Assembly: GCA_034430425.1 (NCBI GenBank) | Contig: DAOUEK010000033.1 | Coordinates: forward strand, 1-23,012 | Length of the DNA stretch: 23,012 bases | Source of the DNA: WVZH01 sp034430425 | GTDB lineage: Bacteria; Chloroflexota; Anaerolineae; Anaerolineales; E44-bin32 | Direction of reading: 5' to 3' | Shown: one piece after another, positions 7,384 to 14,219 of the stretch | Layout of the letters: the number at the start of each line of letters is the position of its first letter | How positions within the stretch are numbered: the stretch's first letter is position 1 | The notes under the pieces: generated by a model | Told to the model about the DNA's origin: nothing | The model's database searches: none | Seen by the model: the letters and a program-made list of their open reading frames with translations, nothing else | Position numbers and translations under genes: made by a program

Positions 7384-7680
7384 TTAATCTTCCGCATCGA
7401 ACACCGGCGGGACGCGGAACATGCCTCCCTCTTGGGATGGTGCGTTTTGCAAAATGTCCTCCCGTGAAGGGCCAGGACGGACAGAGTCCTCCCGGAGCGG
7501 CGCTTGCAGTGGTAGAACCGTCGCTGTCGGCGGGATATCCGCAGTGTCGACCTCTTTCAAACGGGCCGCGTAGTCCAGGATGGCGGAGAGTTGTTCGCTG
7601 TATCGTTTTTCTTCCGCAGGCGTTAAACGCAAACGGGCCAACGCTGCAATGTGACGCACTTCTTCAATTGTTATCGCCAT
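7384..7680 (-). CDS. gatC: Asp-tRNA(Asn)/Glu-tRNA(Gln) amidotransferase subunit C
   Basis: GatC is the small subunit that wraps around the GatA-GatB interface and stabilises the complex. The 98-residue protein begins with the conserved pattern I-x-x-E-E-V-R-H-I-A-x-L-A-R-L-x-L and ends with R-x-D-x-V-R-P...A-P, then F-R-V-P-P-V, as expected for GatC. The open frame extends 44 codons further upstream, but that stretch is unlike the family. The ATG at 7680 has no Shine-Dalgarno. Instead a perfect TATAAT box lies so close that transcription should begin within about 3 bases of the ATG, so the message may be leaderless. It is the first gene of the gatC-gatA-nucleotidyltransferase-small protein operon. 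Confidence 0.95.
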   Translation of the reverse strand: MAITIEEVRHIAALARLRLTPAEEKRYSEQLSAILDYAARLKEVDTADIPPTATVLPLQAPLREDSVRPGPSREDILQNAPSQEGGMFRVPPVFDAED

Positions 7681-7689
7681 AATGGGAAC

Positions 7690-7695
7690 ATTATA
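7690..7695 (-). promoter_or_regulatory. gatC: -10 box of the gatC operon (probable leaderless start)
   Basis: TATAAT on the minus strand (7695-7690) is a perfect -10 box. Its expected start site, about position 7683, is only 3 bases before the gatC ATG. The -35 region, around ATTCTT at 17-base spacing, is poor. The proximity and the lack of a ribosome-binding site together suggest leaderless translation. Confidence 0.5.
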
Positions 7696-7768
7696 GCAGA
7701 GAGGCACCGCAGAAGAATATGTCCGCGAACGGGGAGTTGGCCAGGTGGATGGATGACGGACCTTGCGT

Positions 7769-7948
7769 TCAGATCGTTTCGGCGAGAACGAGATAGGCTT
7801 CCTCTTCAACATCGACGATCACCGCCCCCAACTCACTCAGGGCGATATCCACCATTCCCCCGGGGAGTATCGGAATTGCAGACAGAAGCAGGGGCTCACA
7901 GTCTTCGAACGTTGCCGCGAGTTCATCGAACTCATTGAAAGAAGACAT
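7769..7948 (-). CDS. Small hypothetical protein, 59 residues, paralogue of the 8116-8316 gene
   Basis: An ATG at 7948 opens 59 codons ending in TGA at 7771-7769. The protein is acidic. Residues about 28-46 contain P-G-G-M-V-D-I-A-L-S-E-L-G-A-V-I, which closely matches P-G-G-M-V-D-L-A-L-N-E-L-G-A-R-I in the 66-residue protein encoded just upstream. The N-termini are unrelated. Conservation of this block with mostly conservative changes supports a translated gene even though it is short. An AGAAAGG lies about 13 bases before the ATG, too far for an ideal ribosome site. No signal peptide, membrane segment or cysteine pair is present. I do not recognise a domain or function. Confidence 0.7.
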   Translation of the reverse strand: MSSFNEFDELAATFEDCEPLLLSAIPILPGGMVDIALSELGAVIVDVEEEAYLVLAETI

Positions 7949-8028
7949 AAGTGTATATAAGCCTTTCTTTATTCATGTGCATCAATTAATTTCTATCATG
8001 CGAGTGTTAGGGAATTGTTAAAAGCCAG

Positions 8029-8056
8029 GCGGGAGAGCGACGAAGGGCCCTCCCGC
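8029..8056 (-). terminator. Terminator after the 66-residue gene
   Basis: GCGGGAG (8029-8035) pairs with CTCCCGC (8050-8056) across a 14-base interval that itself contains AGGGCCCT. On the minus strand it is followed by CTGGCTTTTAAC, a short T-rich tract. It lies 60 bases past the stop of the gene at 8116-8316, so it is a plausible intrinsic terminator separating the two small paralogues. Confidence 0.5.
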
Positions 8057-8115
8057 AATATTCGGCGCGGAAAATTTCTACAGGCTGGATATTCAGCCTC
8101 GAAAGAATTTTGGAA

Positions 8116-8316
8116 TTATGAGTCGATCACTTCGACTTTGATGATCCTCGCACCCAGTTCGTTGAGGGCGAGATCGACCATGCCGCCGGGTTCGATTTCC
8201 ACATAGCGGTTGTCCTCCAGATGCTGGACTTTGATGCTAACGGGCGTGTCCAGCGCGAGGGGGGCAGGTTTGTCTTGATCGACTTCGATCTCCGAAAGTG
8301 TATTCCAATTGATCAT
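8116..8316 (-). CDS. Small hypothetical protein, 66 residues
   Basis: The 66-residue acidic protein starts at an ATG with AGGAG at 7-base spacing (GCAGGAGTAAACG before the start), which supports it as a real gene. The first half (M-I-N-W-N-T-L-S...) looks like strands with a V-S-I-K-V segment. The second half has E-P-G-G-M-V-D-L-A-L-N-E-L-G-A-R-I-I-K-V, shared with the 59-residue protein downstream. There is no signal peptide, transmembrane segment or recognised catalytic motif. A TACAAT at about 30 bases upstream could be a -10 box. The gene lies between a terminator on its 3' side and the large lamin-tail protein gene on its 5' side. Function unknown. Confidence 0.75.
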   Translation of the reverse strand: MINWNTLSEIEVDQDKPAPLALDTPVSIKVQHLEDNRYVEIEPGGMVDLALNELGARIIKVEVIDS

Positions 8317-8487
8317 CGTTTACTCCTGCTCGCCCCCATTGTATGCCGAGGAGCGAGGGGATTTCCTTACAAACCCCATACAGATTTTAAAGTTTTTAAA
8401 TAATGAAAATATGCCATCGACATCCTATTTAGCAGACATCGCGCGGTGCACAGTGATGGGATACAAGATGCGGATGAAAGCCCACGT

Positions 8488-10602
8488 TCAAGGGGAGGCG
8501 CCTGAATCAGAAGGTATTTGAAAGACATGGCCTAAAATTGCCATGCGTTGAATCATTACAGGGAATCGACCGAGCCGCTCGAGACGCATCTCCAATGTGT
8601 ACACCGGCTCGAGCATTGCGCCGGAGGCATGCGCCTCCAAATCCTCGACGAAGAGAATGTTCGCCTCGCCGGGTGTCGGCCAGAGGCCGTAAACCAAATG
8701 CCCCGAACCATCAGGCAAGCGGCCGTAGGACAGGTTATAGGCGCGTACTTTTAGGTAGGAGATCGAATCCAGCTGACGACCACCTGGGGATAAAAGACGC
8801 ACTTCATCGCCGGTGTCGTTGAGGGCGATCCTGGTGTGCGAGCGGAAGAATACGGCGAAACCGCCAGGCGGTAGGCGAACGTCGGGTAGTGTATAGGGCT
8901 TCGAACCGCCGTCGGCTATGTCGTCGAGCATGAATCCGCCCAGATCGACACCGCACGGCCCGATGTTGTACAGCTCGATGAATTCATCGTCCAGGCTGGG
9001 CCCTTCTTTTCCCTCCCAATCGTAATGTGGTCGGATAAGCACCTCGTTGATAACCACTTTCCCCGGGATCCATGTGGGGACCGGAGTGGGGAAGAACAGC
9101 GAGTTGGTCGTGCCCGGCGTGCCGGCGATGGGACTGCCATCGGCGGCGATACCTCGGCCGTGATATCCGGTGAAGGTTCCCCAATTTCCAGAACGATCTG
9201 CACCGCCGCGGCGTTCCATGCTGCTGTGCGAGCTGCTCTTGCCGGCCGGCCAACCTCCACCATCGCCATTGGCGCTGTCGATCAAACGGCCGGCTGCGTC
9301 ATACAGGAACAAGCGCTCACCGCTGTTGTTCAAGTTGCCGGTGTAGATTTGCTGTGCGTCGACATTGGAGACGCTGGAGTCGTCGCTGCGTTCGAGTAAG
9401 TAGAAACCGAAGGCTTCGATTTCTCCCGTTAGCGGGATGTGAATGTCGCTGCCATCAGTGAGCGACCATCCGTTGAGATCGACAGGATCGGGGCCGGGAT
9501 TGTGCAGTTCGATCCACTCGTCGCTGGATGAGGCGGCCGTCCCGGACCAGGCGATTTCGTTGATCAACACGGATCCTGCCGGAATCGGTGTAGACACCGA
9601 TGTCGGATGTGCAGTGGGGGTTAGCGTGGGGGTGATTGTGGGCAGGAAGAAGGAGTTCGTTTGCCGGGGAGTGCCGTGGATCGGATTGGCCGCGGCGTCT
9701 CGCCCCCAACCACTGTTTCCGCTGTAGGTACCCCAATTGCCGGGTATATCTTCGCCGCCGCGGCGCTCCATGCTGGCGCGTGCCGCGACTTCACCTGCCG
9801 GCCATCCGCCCGGATAATTGGCGCTGTCGATCAGGTTGCCCGCGGGATCGCGCAGGCGCATGTTTTCCCCGTTGTTGTTCAGTCCACCGGCGAAGATTTG
9901 ATCGGCGCTGATGTTGGAAACGGTGGAATCATCCGTACGTTCAAGCAGGAAGAAACCATACGCCGAGATCGGACCATCGAGTGGGATGTTAATATCGCCG
10001 CCATCGCTGAGCGTCCAGCCGGAAAGATCGATAATTTGTGCGCTGGTGTTGATCAATTCGATCCATTCGTCATAGGCGCTCGCTTGTGTACCGGACCAGG
10101 CGATTTCGTTGATCAGAATCGTTTGCGGGGGATAGGCGGTCGGCGGCGCGGACATCGTTGCGCTTGCGGTTGAAGTGGAGGAGGGCGTGGCTGTTGAAGT
10201 GGGAGAAGCGCTAATGATCAGCGTTGCGCTTCCTGTGGTTGTAGCTGTGGGGGTTGCTGTTGATGTGCCGATTGGAGAAGGATGGATGGTGCTTGATGCA
10301 GGCGGTGTTATTGTAGCTGGATTGGAAGCGGTTGGCGTGTCACTCTCCGCCGGAGCTTGTGTGGCAGTAGCGGAAAAAGTTGGAAACGGTGTGTCACTTG
10401 CTGGAGGTGCGGCAGTGGAAGTGTCGATAATAGCCGGAGAAGGGGTTTCGTTTAATGGAGGCGACAGGGTCGAGGTTGGTGTGTCAACCGACGCCTGTGC
10501 CAGCACGGTGAAAGCAGAAAACGAGCTTGTGGCAAGACTAAAAACGAGACCGGCCACGAACAACCAGCAGGCCGGCGAAAACACACGACGGTGATGGGTC
10601 AT
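8488..10602 (-). CDS. Secreted protein with three lamin-tail domains and a Thr/Pro/Ser-rich linker
   Basis: The 704-residue protein has an N-terminal signal peptide (hydrophobic core about 11-33, likely cleavage near A-Q-A, residue 37). A long Thr/Ser/Pro-rich low-complexity linker (about 40-160) follows. Three lamin-tail domains come next: about 161-315, 344-500 and 516-650. The first two share I-N-E-I-A-W-S-G-T near their starts, D-E-W-I-E-L, G-W-x-L-x-D-G and S-M-E-R-R-G-G, so they are an internal duplication. The third is diverged (V-I-N-E-V, D-E-F-I-E-L). A short linker rich in T-P-T separates domains one and two. Lamin-tail domains in bacteria are extracellular beta-sandwich modules often attached to surface proteins or nucleases. 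No enzyme domain is visible here. The ATG has GGGGGAAAG upstream and a strong promoter at 10644-10672. Confidence 0.88.
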   Translation of the reverse strand: MTHHRRVFSPACWLFVAGLVFSLATSSFSAFTVLAQASVDTPTSTLSPPLNETPSPAIIDTSTAAPPASDTPFPTFSATATQAPAESDTPTASNPATITPPASSTIHPSPIGTSTATPTATTTGSATLIISASPTSTATPSSTSTASATMSAPPTAYPPQTILINEIAWSGTQASAYDEWIELINTSAQIIDLSGWTLSDGGDINIPLDGPISAYGFFLLERTDDSTVSNISADQIFAGGLNNNGENMRLRDPAGNLIDSANYPGGWPAGEVAARASMERRGGEDIPGNWGTYSGNSGWGRDAAANPIHGTPRQTNSFFLPTITPTLTPTAHPTSVSTPIPAGSVLINEIAWSGTAASSSDEWIELHNPGPDPVDLNGWSLTDGSDIHIPLTGEIEAFGFYLLERSDDSSVSNVDAQQIYTGNLNNSGERLFLYDAAGRLIDSANGDGGGWPAGKSSSHSSMERRGGADRSGNWGTFTGYHGRGIAADGSPIAGTPGTTNSLFFPTPVPTWIPGKVVINEVLIRPHYDWEGKEGPSLDDEFIELYNIGPCGVDLGGFMLDDIADGGSKPYTLPDVRLPPGGFAVFFRSHTRIALNDTGDEVRLLSPGGRQLDSISYLKVRAYNLSYGRLPDGSGHLVYGLWPTPGEANILFVEDLEAHASGAMLEPVYTLEMRLERLGRFPVMIQRMAILGHVFQIPSDSGASP

Positions 10603-10643
10603 GCTTTCCCCCTGAGACCCGATATTTGCTAAATAACAATCGT

Positions 10644-10672
10644 ACTATACGGCACGGGTAGGGGGATGTCAA
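10644..10672 (-). promoter_or_regulatory. Strong sigma70-type promoter for the lamin-tail protein gene
   Basis: On the minus strand, TTGACA (10672-10667), exactly 17 bases of spacer, and TATAGT (10649-10644) give a near-consensus promoter. The predicted start near 10637 leaves a leader of about 35 bases with a GGGGGAAAG ribosome site. This is one of the best promoters in the window. Confidence 0.75.
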
Positions 10673-10769
10673 ATCACGGGTATTGCTTCCCGGTAAGATT
10701 TGATATGATGGAACAGGATTGTCGCCACGGAGAGGTTGTGATTCTGGTCGAGGGGTGCGGAGGACATGC

Positions 10770-11444
10770 ATGATGCAAACAGTATGGTTGACCTTAATGG
10801 CTATCGTATCGGCCATCTTCCATTTACGCGCCGAATACCTCGGCCCGGATTGGCAAATCTATGTTTTCAAACCCTTGACGATGGTCATCATCCTGCTGAT
10901 AGCCGTTCGTGTGGAGAAGCCGATCTCCTCGCTTTACAAACGCTGGATAACCGCTGCCCTGGGGTTATCCCTGATCGGCGATGTGCTTTTGATGCTCCCA
11001 GCGGATTTGTTCCTGCCGGGATTGGTCGTGTTTCTCCTGGCGCAAGTCGTCTATGTGGCCGCGTTTTGGCTCGACAGCCCGCATGAGCGGGGACCGAAAG
11101 GGGCGCCGATTCCCTATGTGTTCTACGGCGTCATCGTGTTCAGCCTGCTTTTGCCCGGCCTCAATGGAATGCAGATCCCCGTTTTGTTCTACGTTGTGGT
11201 GATTTGCTTAATGGGGTGGCTTGCTTTTCGGCGCTGGTGGATGCTGCGTAACGCGGCGGCATTGTTGGCTGCCGTTGGGGCAGCGTGCTTCATTTTTTCC
11301 GATACCGCGCTGGCGGTGAATCGGTTCCTCCAGTCTTTCGAGGCCGCGCCGGCCCTGGTCTTGATCAGTTACTACGCTGCGCAGTGGCTCCTGGCGCGAT
11401 CGGTGGAATCAGACGCCGATCCGAGGCGAGGAGATAACAGATGA
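10770..11444 (+). CDS. YhhN/TMEM86 family integral membrane protein (lysoplasmalogenase-like)
   Basis: The 224-residue protein has about seven or eight hydrophobic segments and the family marks of YhhN/TMEM86 proteins: K-P-L-T (34-37), G-D-V-L-L-M-L (70-76), F-S-D-T-A-L-A-V-N-R-F (156-166) and S-Y-Y-A-A-Q-W-L-L (180-188). Characterised eukaryotic and Legionella members hydrolyse the vinyl-ether bond of lysoplasmalogens; whether this protein does is inference. I chose ATG-ATG at 10770 because GGAGGA lies 6 bases upstream. An in-frame TTG at 10719 would add 17 hydrophilic, unconserved residues. A TATGAT about 65 bases upstream may be its -10. Its stop overlaps the ATG of the first lipoprotein gene by 4 bases, so the two are one operon. 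Confidence 0.88.
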   Translation: MMQTVWLTLMAIVSAIFHLRAEYLGPDWQIYVFKPLTMVIILLIAVRVEKPISSLYKRWITAALGLSLIGDVLLMLPADLFLPGLVVFLLAQVVYVAAFWLDSPHERGPKGAPIPYVFYGVIVFSLLLPGLNGMQIPVLFYVVVICLMGWLAFRRWWMLRNAAALLAAVGAACFIFSDTALAVNRFLQSFEAAPALVLISYYAAQWLLARSVESDADPRRGDNR

Positions 11445-12241
11445 GATGCGAAACGCGGCTAAGGATTGCGCTCGCGCTGGCTTCGCTGCTGGTTCTAATC
11501 CTGGCGTGTGACCTCCCGAATCTGTCCGCATCCGACGACGAAGTCGACCTTACTGCGACGATTACCAAACTGGCTCTGGAGACGGAAGTTGCCCATGCCA
11601 AGGAGACCGCCCAACCCGGCGAGTCAGGAACCAGTTCTCCCACGGCGAACCCACAAGCCTATGCTGTTCGAGTGAACGTGAGTGTCGACACCGCATGCCG
11701 ATCCGGCCCGGGGGAAGCCTACGAGAACCTGGGTATGCTGCTTGTGTCGGACTCGGTGGAAGTGATCGCGCGCTCCGAAGACGGAATGTTCTTCTACATT
11801 CAGTTCCCGCATGCACCGCCGGACAACTGCTGGATCTGGGCGCAGTACGCGCAGGTGGAAGGGGAACTCCGTGAGGTCGCCGTTTATACAGCCCCACCGC
11901 CGCCTGTAGCAACGATCACCCCGACGGTTGAACCCGGTCTCGTAGTGCAGGGGCACGTTCGCCTGGGTGATGGGAGCGGTGTGGCCGGGGTGACGATTTG
12001 CCGCAGCTTTGCCTCCTATGCCGGTGAACCCGTCGCCACAACGGACGCCGAGGGGTATTTCCAGACCGAATTCAGCTACATCCCGGGGGACGAAATGGTC
12101 ACCGTGTGGGCTTACTACGAGGGCTACATTTTCGATCCCGAAAGCCACTTCTGGCGCCACTATTATGGTTACGAGTTGGCCACAAGAGACTTCGTTGCCG
12201 AGTTGTCTCTCACAGGCGCATCCATGCCGGACTGCCGATAA
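11441..12241 (+). CDS. Lipoprotein with SH3-like domain and carboxypeptidase-regulatory-like domain (paralogue 1 of 3)
   Basis: The 266-residue protein has a lipoprotein signal ending in L-I-L-A-C (Cys23), so it should be anchored to the outer face of the membrane. After a polar linker, residues about 73-145 form an SH3b-like module with V-S-V-D-T-A-C-R-S-G-P-G and D-N-C-W-I-W, shared with the next two genes. A Pro/Thr linker (about 150-165) leads to a second domain (about 168-260) with V-x-G-x-V-R-L-G-D-G-S-G-V-A-G-V-T, T-D-A-E-G-Y-F-x-T, typical of carboxypeptidase-regulatory-like beta-sandwiches. GAGGAG precedes the ATG, which overlaps the YhhN gene stop (ATGA). Its C-terminal domain differs from those of its two paralogues. 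Role in cell-surface binding is plausible but not shown. Confidence 0.85.
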   Translation: MRCETRLRIALALASLLVLILACDLPNLSASDDEVDLTATITKLALETEVAHAKETAQPGESGTSSPTANPQAYAVRVNVSVDTACRSGPGEAYENLGMLLVSDSVEVIARSEDGMFFYIQFPHAPPDNCWIWAQYAQVEGELREVAVYTAPPPPVATITPTVEPGLVVQGHVRLGDGSGVAGVTICRSFASYAGEPVATTDAEGYFQTEFSYIPGDEMVTVWAYYEGYIFDPESHFWRHYYGYELATRDFVAELSLTGASMPDCR

Positions 12242-12263
12242 CATTTTTACATTGAGCATTCTG

Positions 12264-12294
12264 GAAGCGACCACACGGCCGCTTCTTCATTTTA
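12264..12294 (+). terminator. Possible terminator between lipoprotein genes 1 and 2
   Basis: GAAGCG (12264-12269) pairs with CGCTTC (12280-12285), with two further inner G-C pairs possible, and is followed by TTCATTTTAA. It sits 23 bases after the stop of the first lipoprotein gene. Downstream TATACT at about 12309-12314 could be a -10 box for the second gene. Confidence 0.45.
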
Positions 12295-12410
12295 AGTGGA
12301 AAGTGATTGTATACTCATTAATACCGGCGCGGGACCTTCTCGGTGAATGTCACATTTTTCATCGGGGGGACGTTACAGGAGTGAATTTGGATGCGACAAG
12401 GCAGGAAACC

Positions 12411-13283
12411 ATGAAGCGCTCATCTGGGGTTCGGATTATCATATCGCTCGTCGTGCTTCTCATCGCCTCCCTGGCGTGCGATGTCCCCGCATCGTCCGGC
12501 TACGAAGAGAATCTCCCCGCCACAGAGACGATGCAAGCCCTGGCCACGGTGGTGGCAGGGACTCTTGAACCCGCAAGCGGCGAGGGTGAATCATCCGAAG
12601 CCGAAGAACCTGAAATGGCTGAAGAGGAGGCGGGAGAGCCCAGCATCACGCCCACATTAAGTGCGACACCCACGCTGGGTGCGCCAATGGCGAGCGTGAG
12701 CATGGATACCAACTGCCGTTTCGGACCGGGCGACGTTTACGAGTATGAAGGGGCGTTATTGGTCGGTGAGGAAGCCGAAGTGGCAGGCAAGCTGGCCGAC
12801 GAGTCCTTTTGGTACATCGAAAACCCCGATGCGCCACCGCCGCACTGCTGGATCTGGGGCATGTACGCCTCGGTTACCGGCGACAAGAGTGGAATCCCAA
12901 TCCTCACCCCGCCACCCACGCCGACCAAGACGCCGGAGCCCATGAGCTTCAGTGCAGTCGAGTATGATGTAATTCAGTGTGTCAGCTACGGCTTCGTAAC
13001 GAAAGTCACGAATACAGGGGCTGTTCCGCTAGAATCCTACTCGATCACCATCCAGCACCCGAATGAAGGCGTCACGATGGTATCGCACCAGGACTTTTTC
13101 GCCGGCGAGTCAAGTTGTGGATTTACCCATGTCGACAACATCCCGGTTGGGGGTGTCGAATTCATCGTGCTGGAGGGTTTTCAAGTGCCCGGTGGGCTGT
13201 ATAAGGTCACGCTGAAAGTCTGTACGGAAGAAAACCTTGGCGGGACTTGCCAGGAAATCTATTTCGAGGCAACGTCAATATAA
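12411..13283 (+). CDS. Lipoprotein with SH3-like domain and C-terminal paired-cysteine domain (paralogue 2 of 3)
   Basis: The 290-residue protein starts at ATG 12411 with AGGAAA just upstream. A longer open frame from 12009 runs through the previous gene and is discounted. The signal peptide ends L-A-S-L-A-C-D (lipobox Cys about 24). A very acidic Glu-rich linker (about 50-80) follows. The SH3-like module has V-S-M-D-T-N-C-R-F-G-P-G-D-V-Y and H-C-W-I-W-G-M-Y-A-S. After a P-P-P-T-P-T linker comes a roughly 100-residue domain with N-T-G (as in K-V-T-N-T-G-A-V) and several cysteines, probably an Ig-like extracellular fold. It is much closer to paralogue 3 than to paralogue 1. Function unknown, extracytoplasmic location likely. 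Confidence 0.85.
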   Translation: MKRSSGVRIIISLVVLLIASLACDVPASSGYEENLPATETMQALATVVAGTLEPASGEGESSEAEEPEMAEEEAGEPSITPTLSATPTLGAPMASVSMDTNCRFGPGDVYEYEGALLVGEEAEVAGKLADESFWYIENPDAPPPHCWIWGMYASVTGDKSGIPILTPPPTPTKTPEPMSFSAVEYDVIQCVSYGFVTKVTNTGAVPLESYSITIQHPNEGVTMVSHQDFFAGESSCGFTHVDNIPVGGVEFIVLEGFQVPGGLYKVTLKVCTEENLGGTCQEIYFEATSI

Positions 13284-13304
13284 CGGAGTACATCTCCGTA
13301 GGAG
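13284..13304 (+). promoter_or_regulatory. Hairpin next to the ribosome-binding site of lipoprotein gene 3
   Basis: CGGAG (13284-13288) and CTCCG (13294-13298) form a 5-bp stem with a 5-base loop directly after the preceding stop codon. The same CTCC can instead pair with the ribosome site GGAG at 13301-13304, so the two pairings compete. This might couple translation of gene 3 to ribosomes finishing gene 2. The stems are short and the idea is speculative. Confidence 0.3.
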
Positions 13305-13308
13305 ATGG

Positions 13309-14169
13309 ATGGTGAAGAAGACGAATTTATTCTACTTGGGATTAACAACCATATTTCTGGTATTGGCGATTCTGGCTTGTGATCTGCCGGGCGAGACTGG
13401 TCAAGCCGCGACCGAAACCATGCAGGCTTTGGGGACTACGGTGGCACTGACGATGGAAGCCGGAGGGAGTGCGCAGGACCCGGATTCACCTGCAGCTACC
13501 GCGGAGGACAGCCCGGAGGATGCAGTCCCCAGTGACACGCTGGAACCGACTGCCACGGCCACGCTTGGCCCGCCCATGTTGAGCGTTAGCCTGGACACCA
13601 ACTGCCGCTTCGGTCCGGGGGATGCCTATGATTACCTGGGTGCGTTGCTGGTTGGCGAAGAAGCGCTGGTGACGGGCAAATTGGCCGACGAGTCCTTCTG
13701 GTACATCGAGAATCCCGACGCGCCGCCTCCGCAGTGCTGGGTCTGGGGCATGTACGCCAGCATCAGCGGTGATAAAAGCGGCATTCCGATCCTCACCCCA
13801 CCGCCCACGCCTACCCCTTCACCAGAGCCCTTCGCATTTCAAACGGAATTTGGTGGTGCAATCCCCTGCGGAGCGTATGCGTTCTTCGCCCGCATCGAGA
13901 ACACGGGGTCGGTGGCCATCGAGTCCCTGCGTCTCGAGGTGATAGACACGGACATCAATCTAACGAATACCCACGTGAACAATATCTTTGCCACCTCCGT
14001 GGCTTGCACCCCGTCCACGACGCCGCATTTGCAGCCCGGCGAGGTGGGATATACATTCGTAAGTGGCTTCCAGACCATCCAAAACCACCACTTCAAAGCT
14101 ACGGTAAAAGTCTGCTCGCAGGACGGGTTAACAGGCGAATGCGCCACAGCGACGTTCAGCGTGCCGTAA
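13309..14169 (+). CDS. Lipoprotein with SH3-like domain and C-terminal paired-cysteine domain (paralogue 3 of 3)
   Basis: The 286-residue protein begins at ATG 13309, preceded by AGGAG at 5-base spacing. The signal peptide ends L-A-I-L-A-C-D-L-P (lipobox Cys about 24). The acidic linker is followed by an SH3-like module almost identical to that of paralogue 2: L-D-T-N-C-R-F-G-P-G, L-L-V-G-E-E-A, A-D-E-S-F-W-Y-I-E-N-P-D-A-P-P-P. A Pro/Thr linker and a C-terminal domain with I-E-N-T-G-S-V-A-I-E-S and four or more cysteines complete it. It lies 25 bases after gene 2 and is probably co-transcribed. It is convergent with the cytochrome bc genes, with only 50 bases between and no clear terminator there. 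Confidence 0.86.
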   Translation: MVKKTNLFYLGLTTIFLVLAILACDLPGETGQAATETMQALGTTVALTMEAGGSAQDPDSPAATAEDSPEDAVPSDTLEPTATATLGPPMLSVSLDTNCRFGPGDAYDYLGALLVGEEALVTGKLADESFWYIENPDAPPPQCWVWGMYASISGDKSGIPILTPPPTPTPSPEPFAFQTEFGGAIPCGAYAFFARIENTGSVAIESLRLEVIDTDINLTNTHVNNIFATSVACTPSTTPHLQPGEVGYTFVSGFQTIQNHHFKATVKVCSQDGLTGECATATFSVP

Positions 14170-14219
14170 CGAGGATAAATGTGATGATGCTCAGATTGGT
14201 AGGATCATGGGGTCGATTT

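Noticed and set aside
10175..10594. Plus-strand Val/Gly-rich open frame of 139 residues
   Set aside because: It is the complement of the Thr/Ser/Pro-rich linker of the lamin-tail protein; its composition is explained by that low-complexity DNA.
12009..12410. N-terminal extension of lipoprotein 2
   Set aside because: It overlaps lipoprotein 1 in another frame; the signal peptide and ribosome site place the start at 12411.
14170..14219. Terminator between the convergent lipoprotein 3 and cytochrome genes
   Set aside because: Expected by position, but no stable stem with a T-run is visible.
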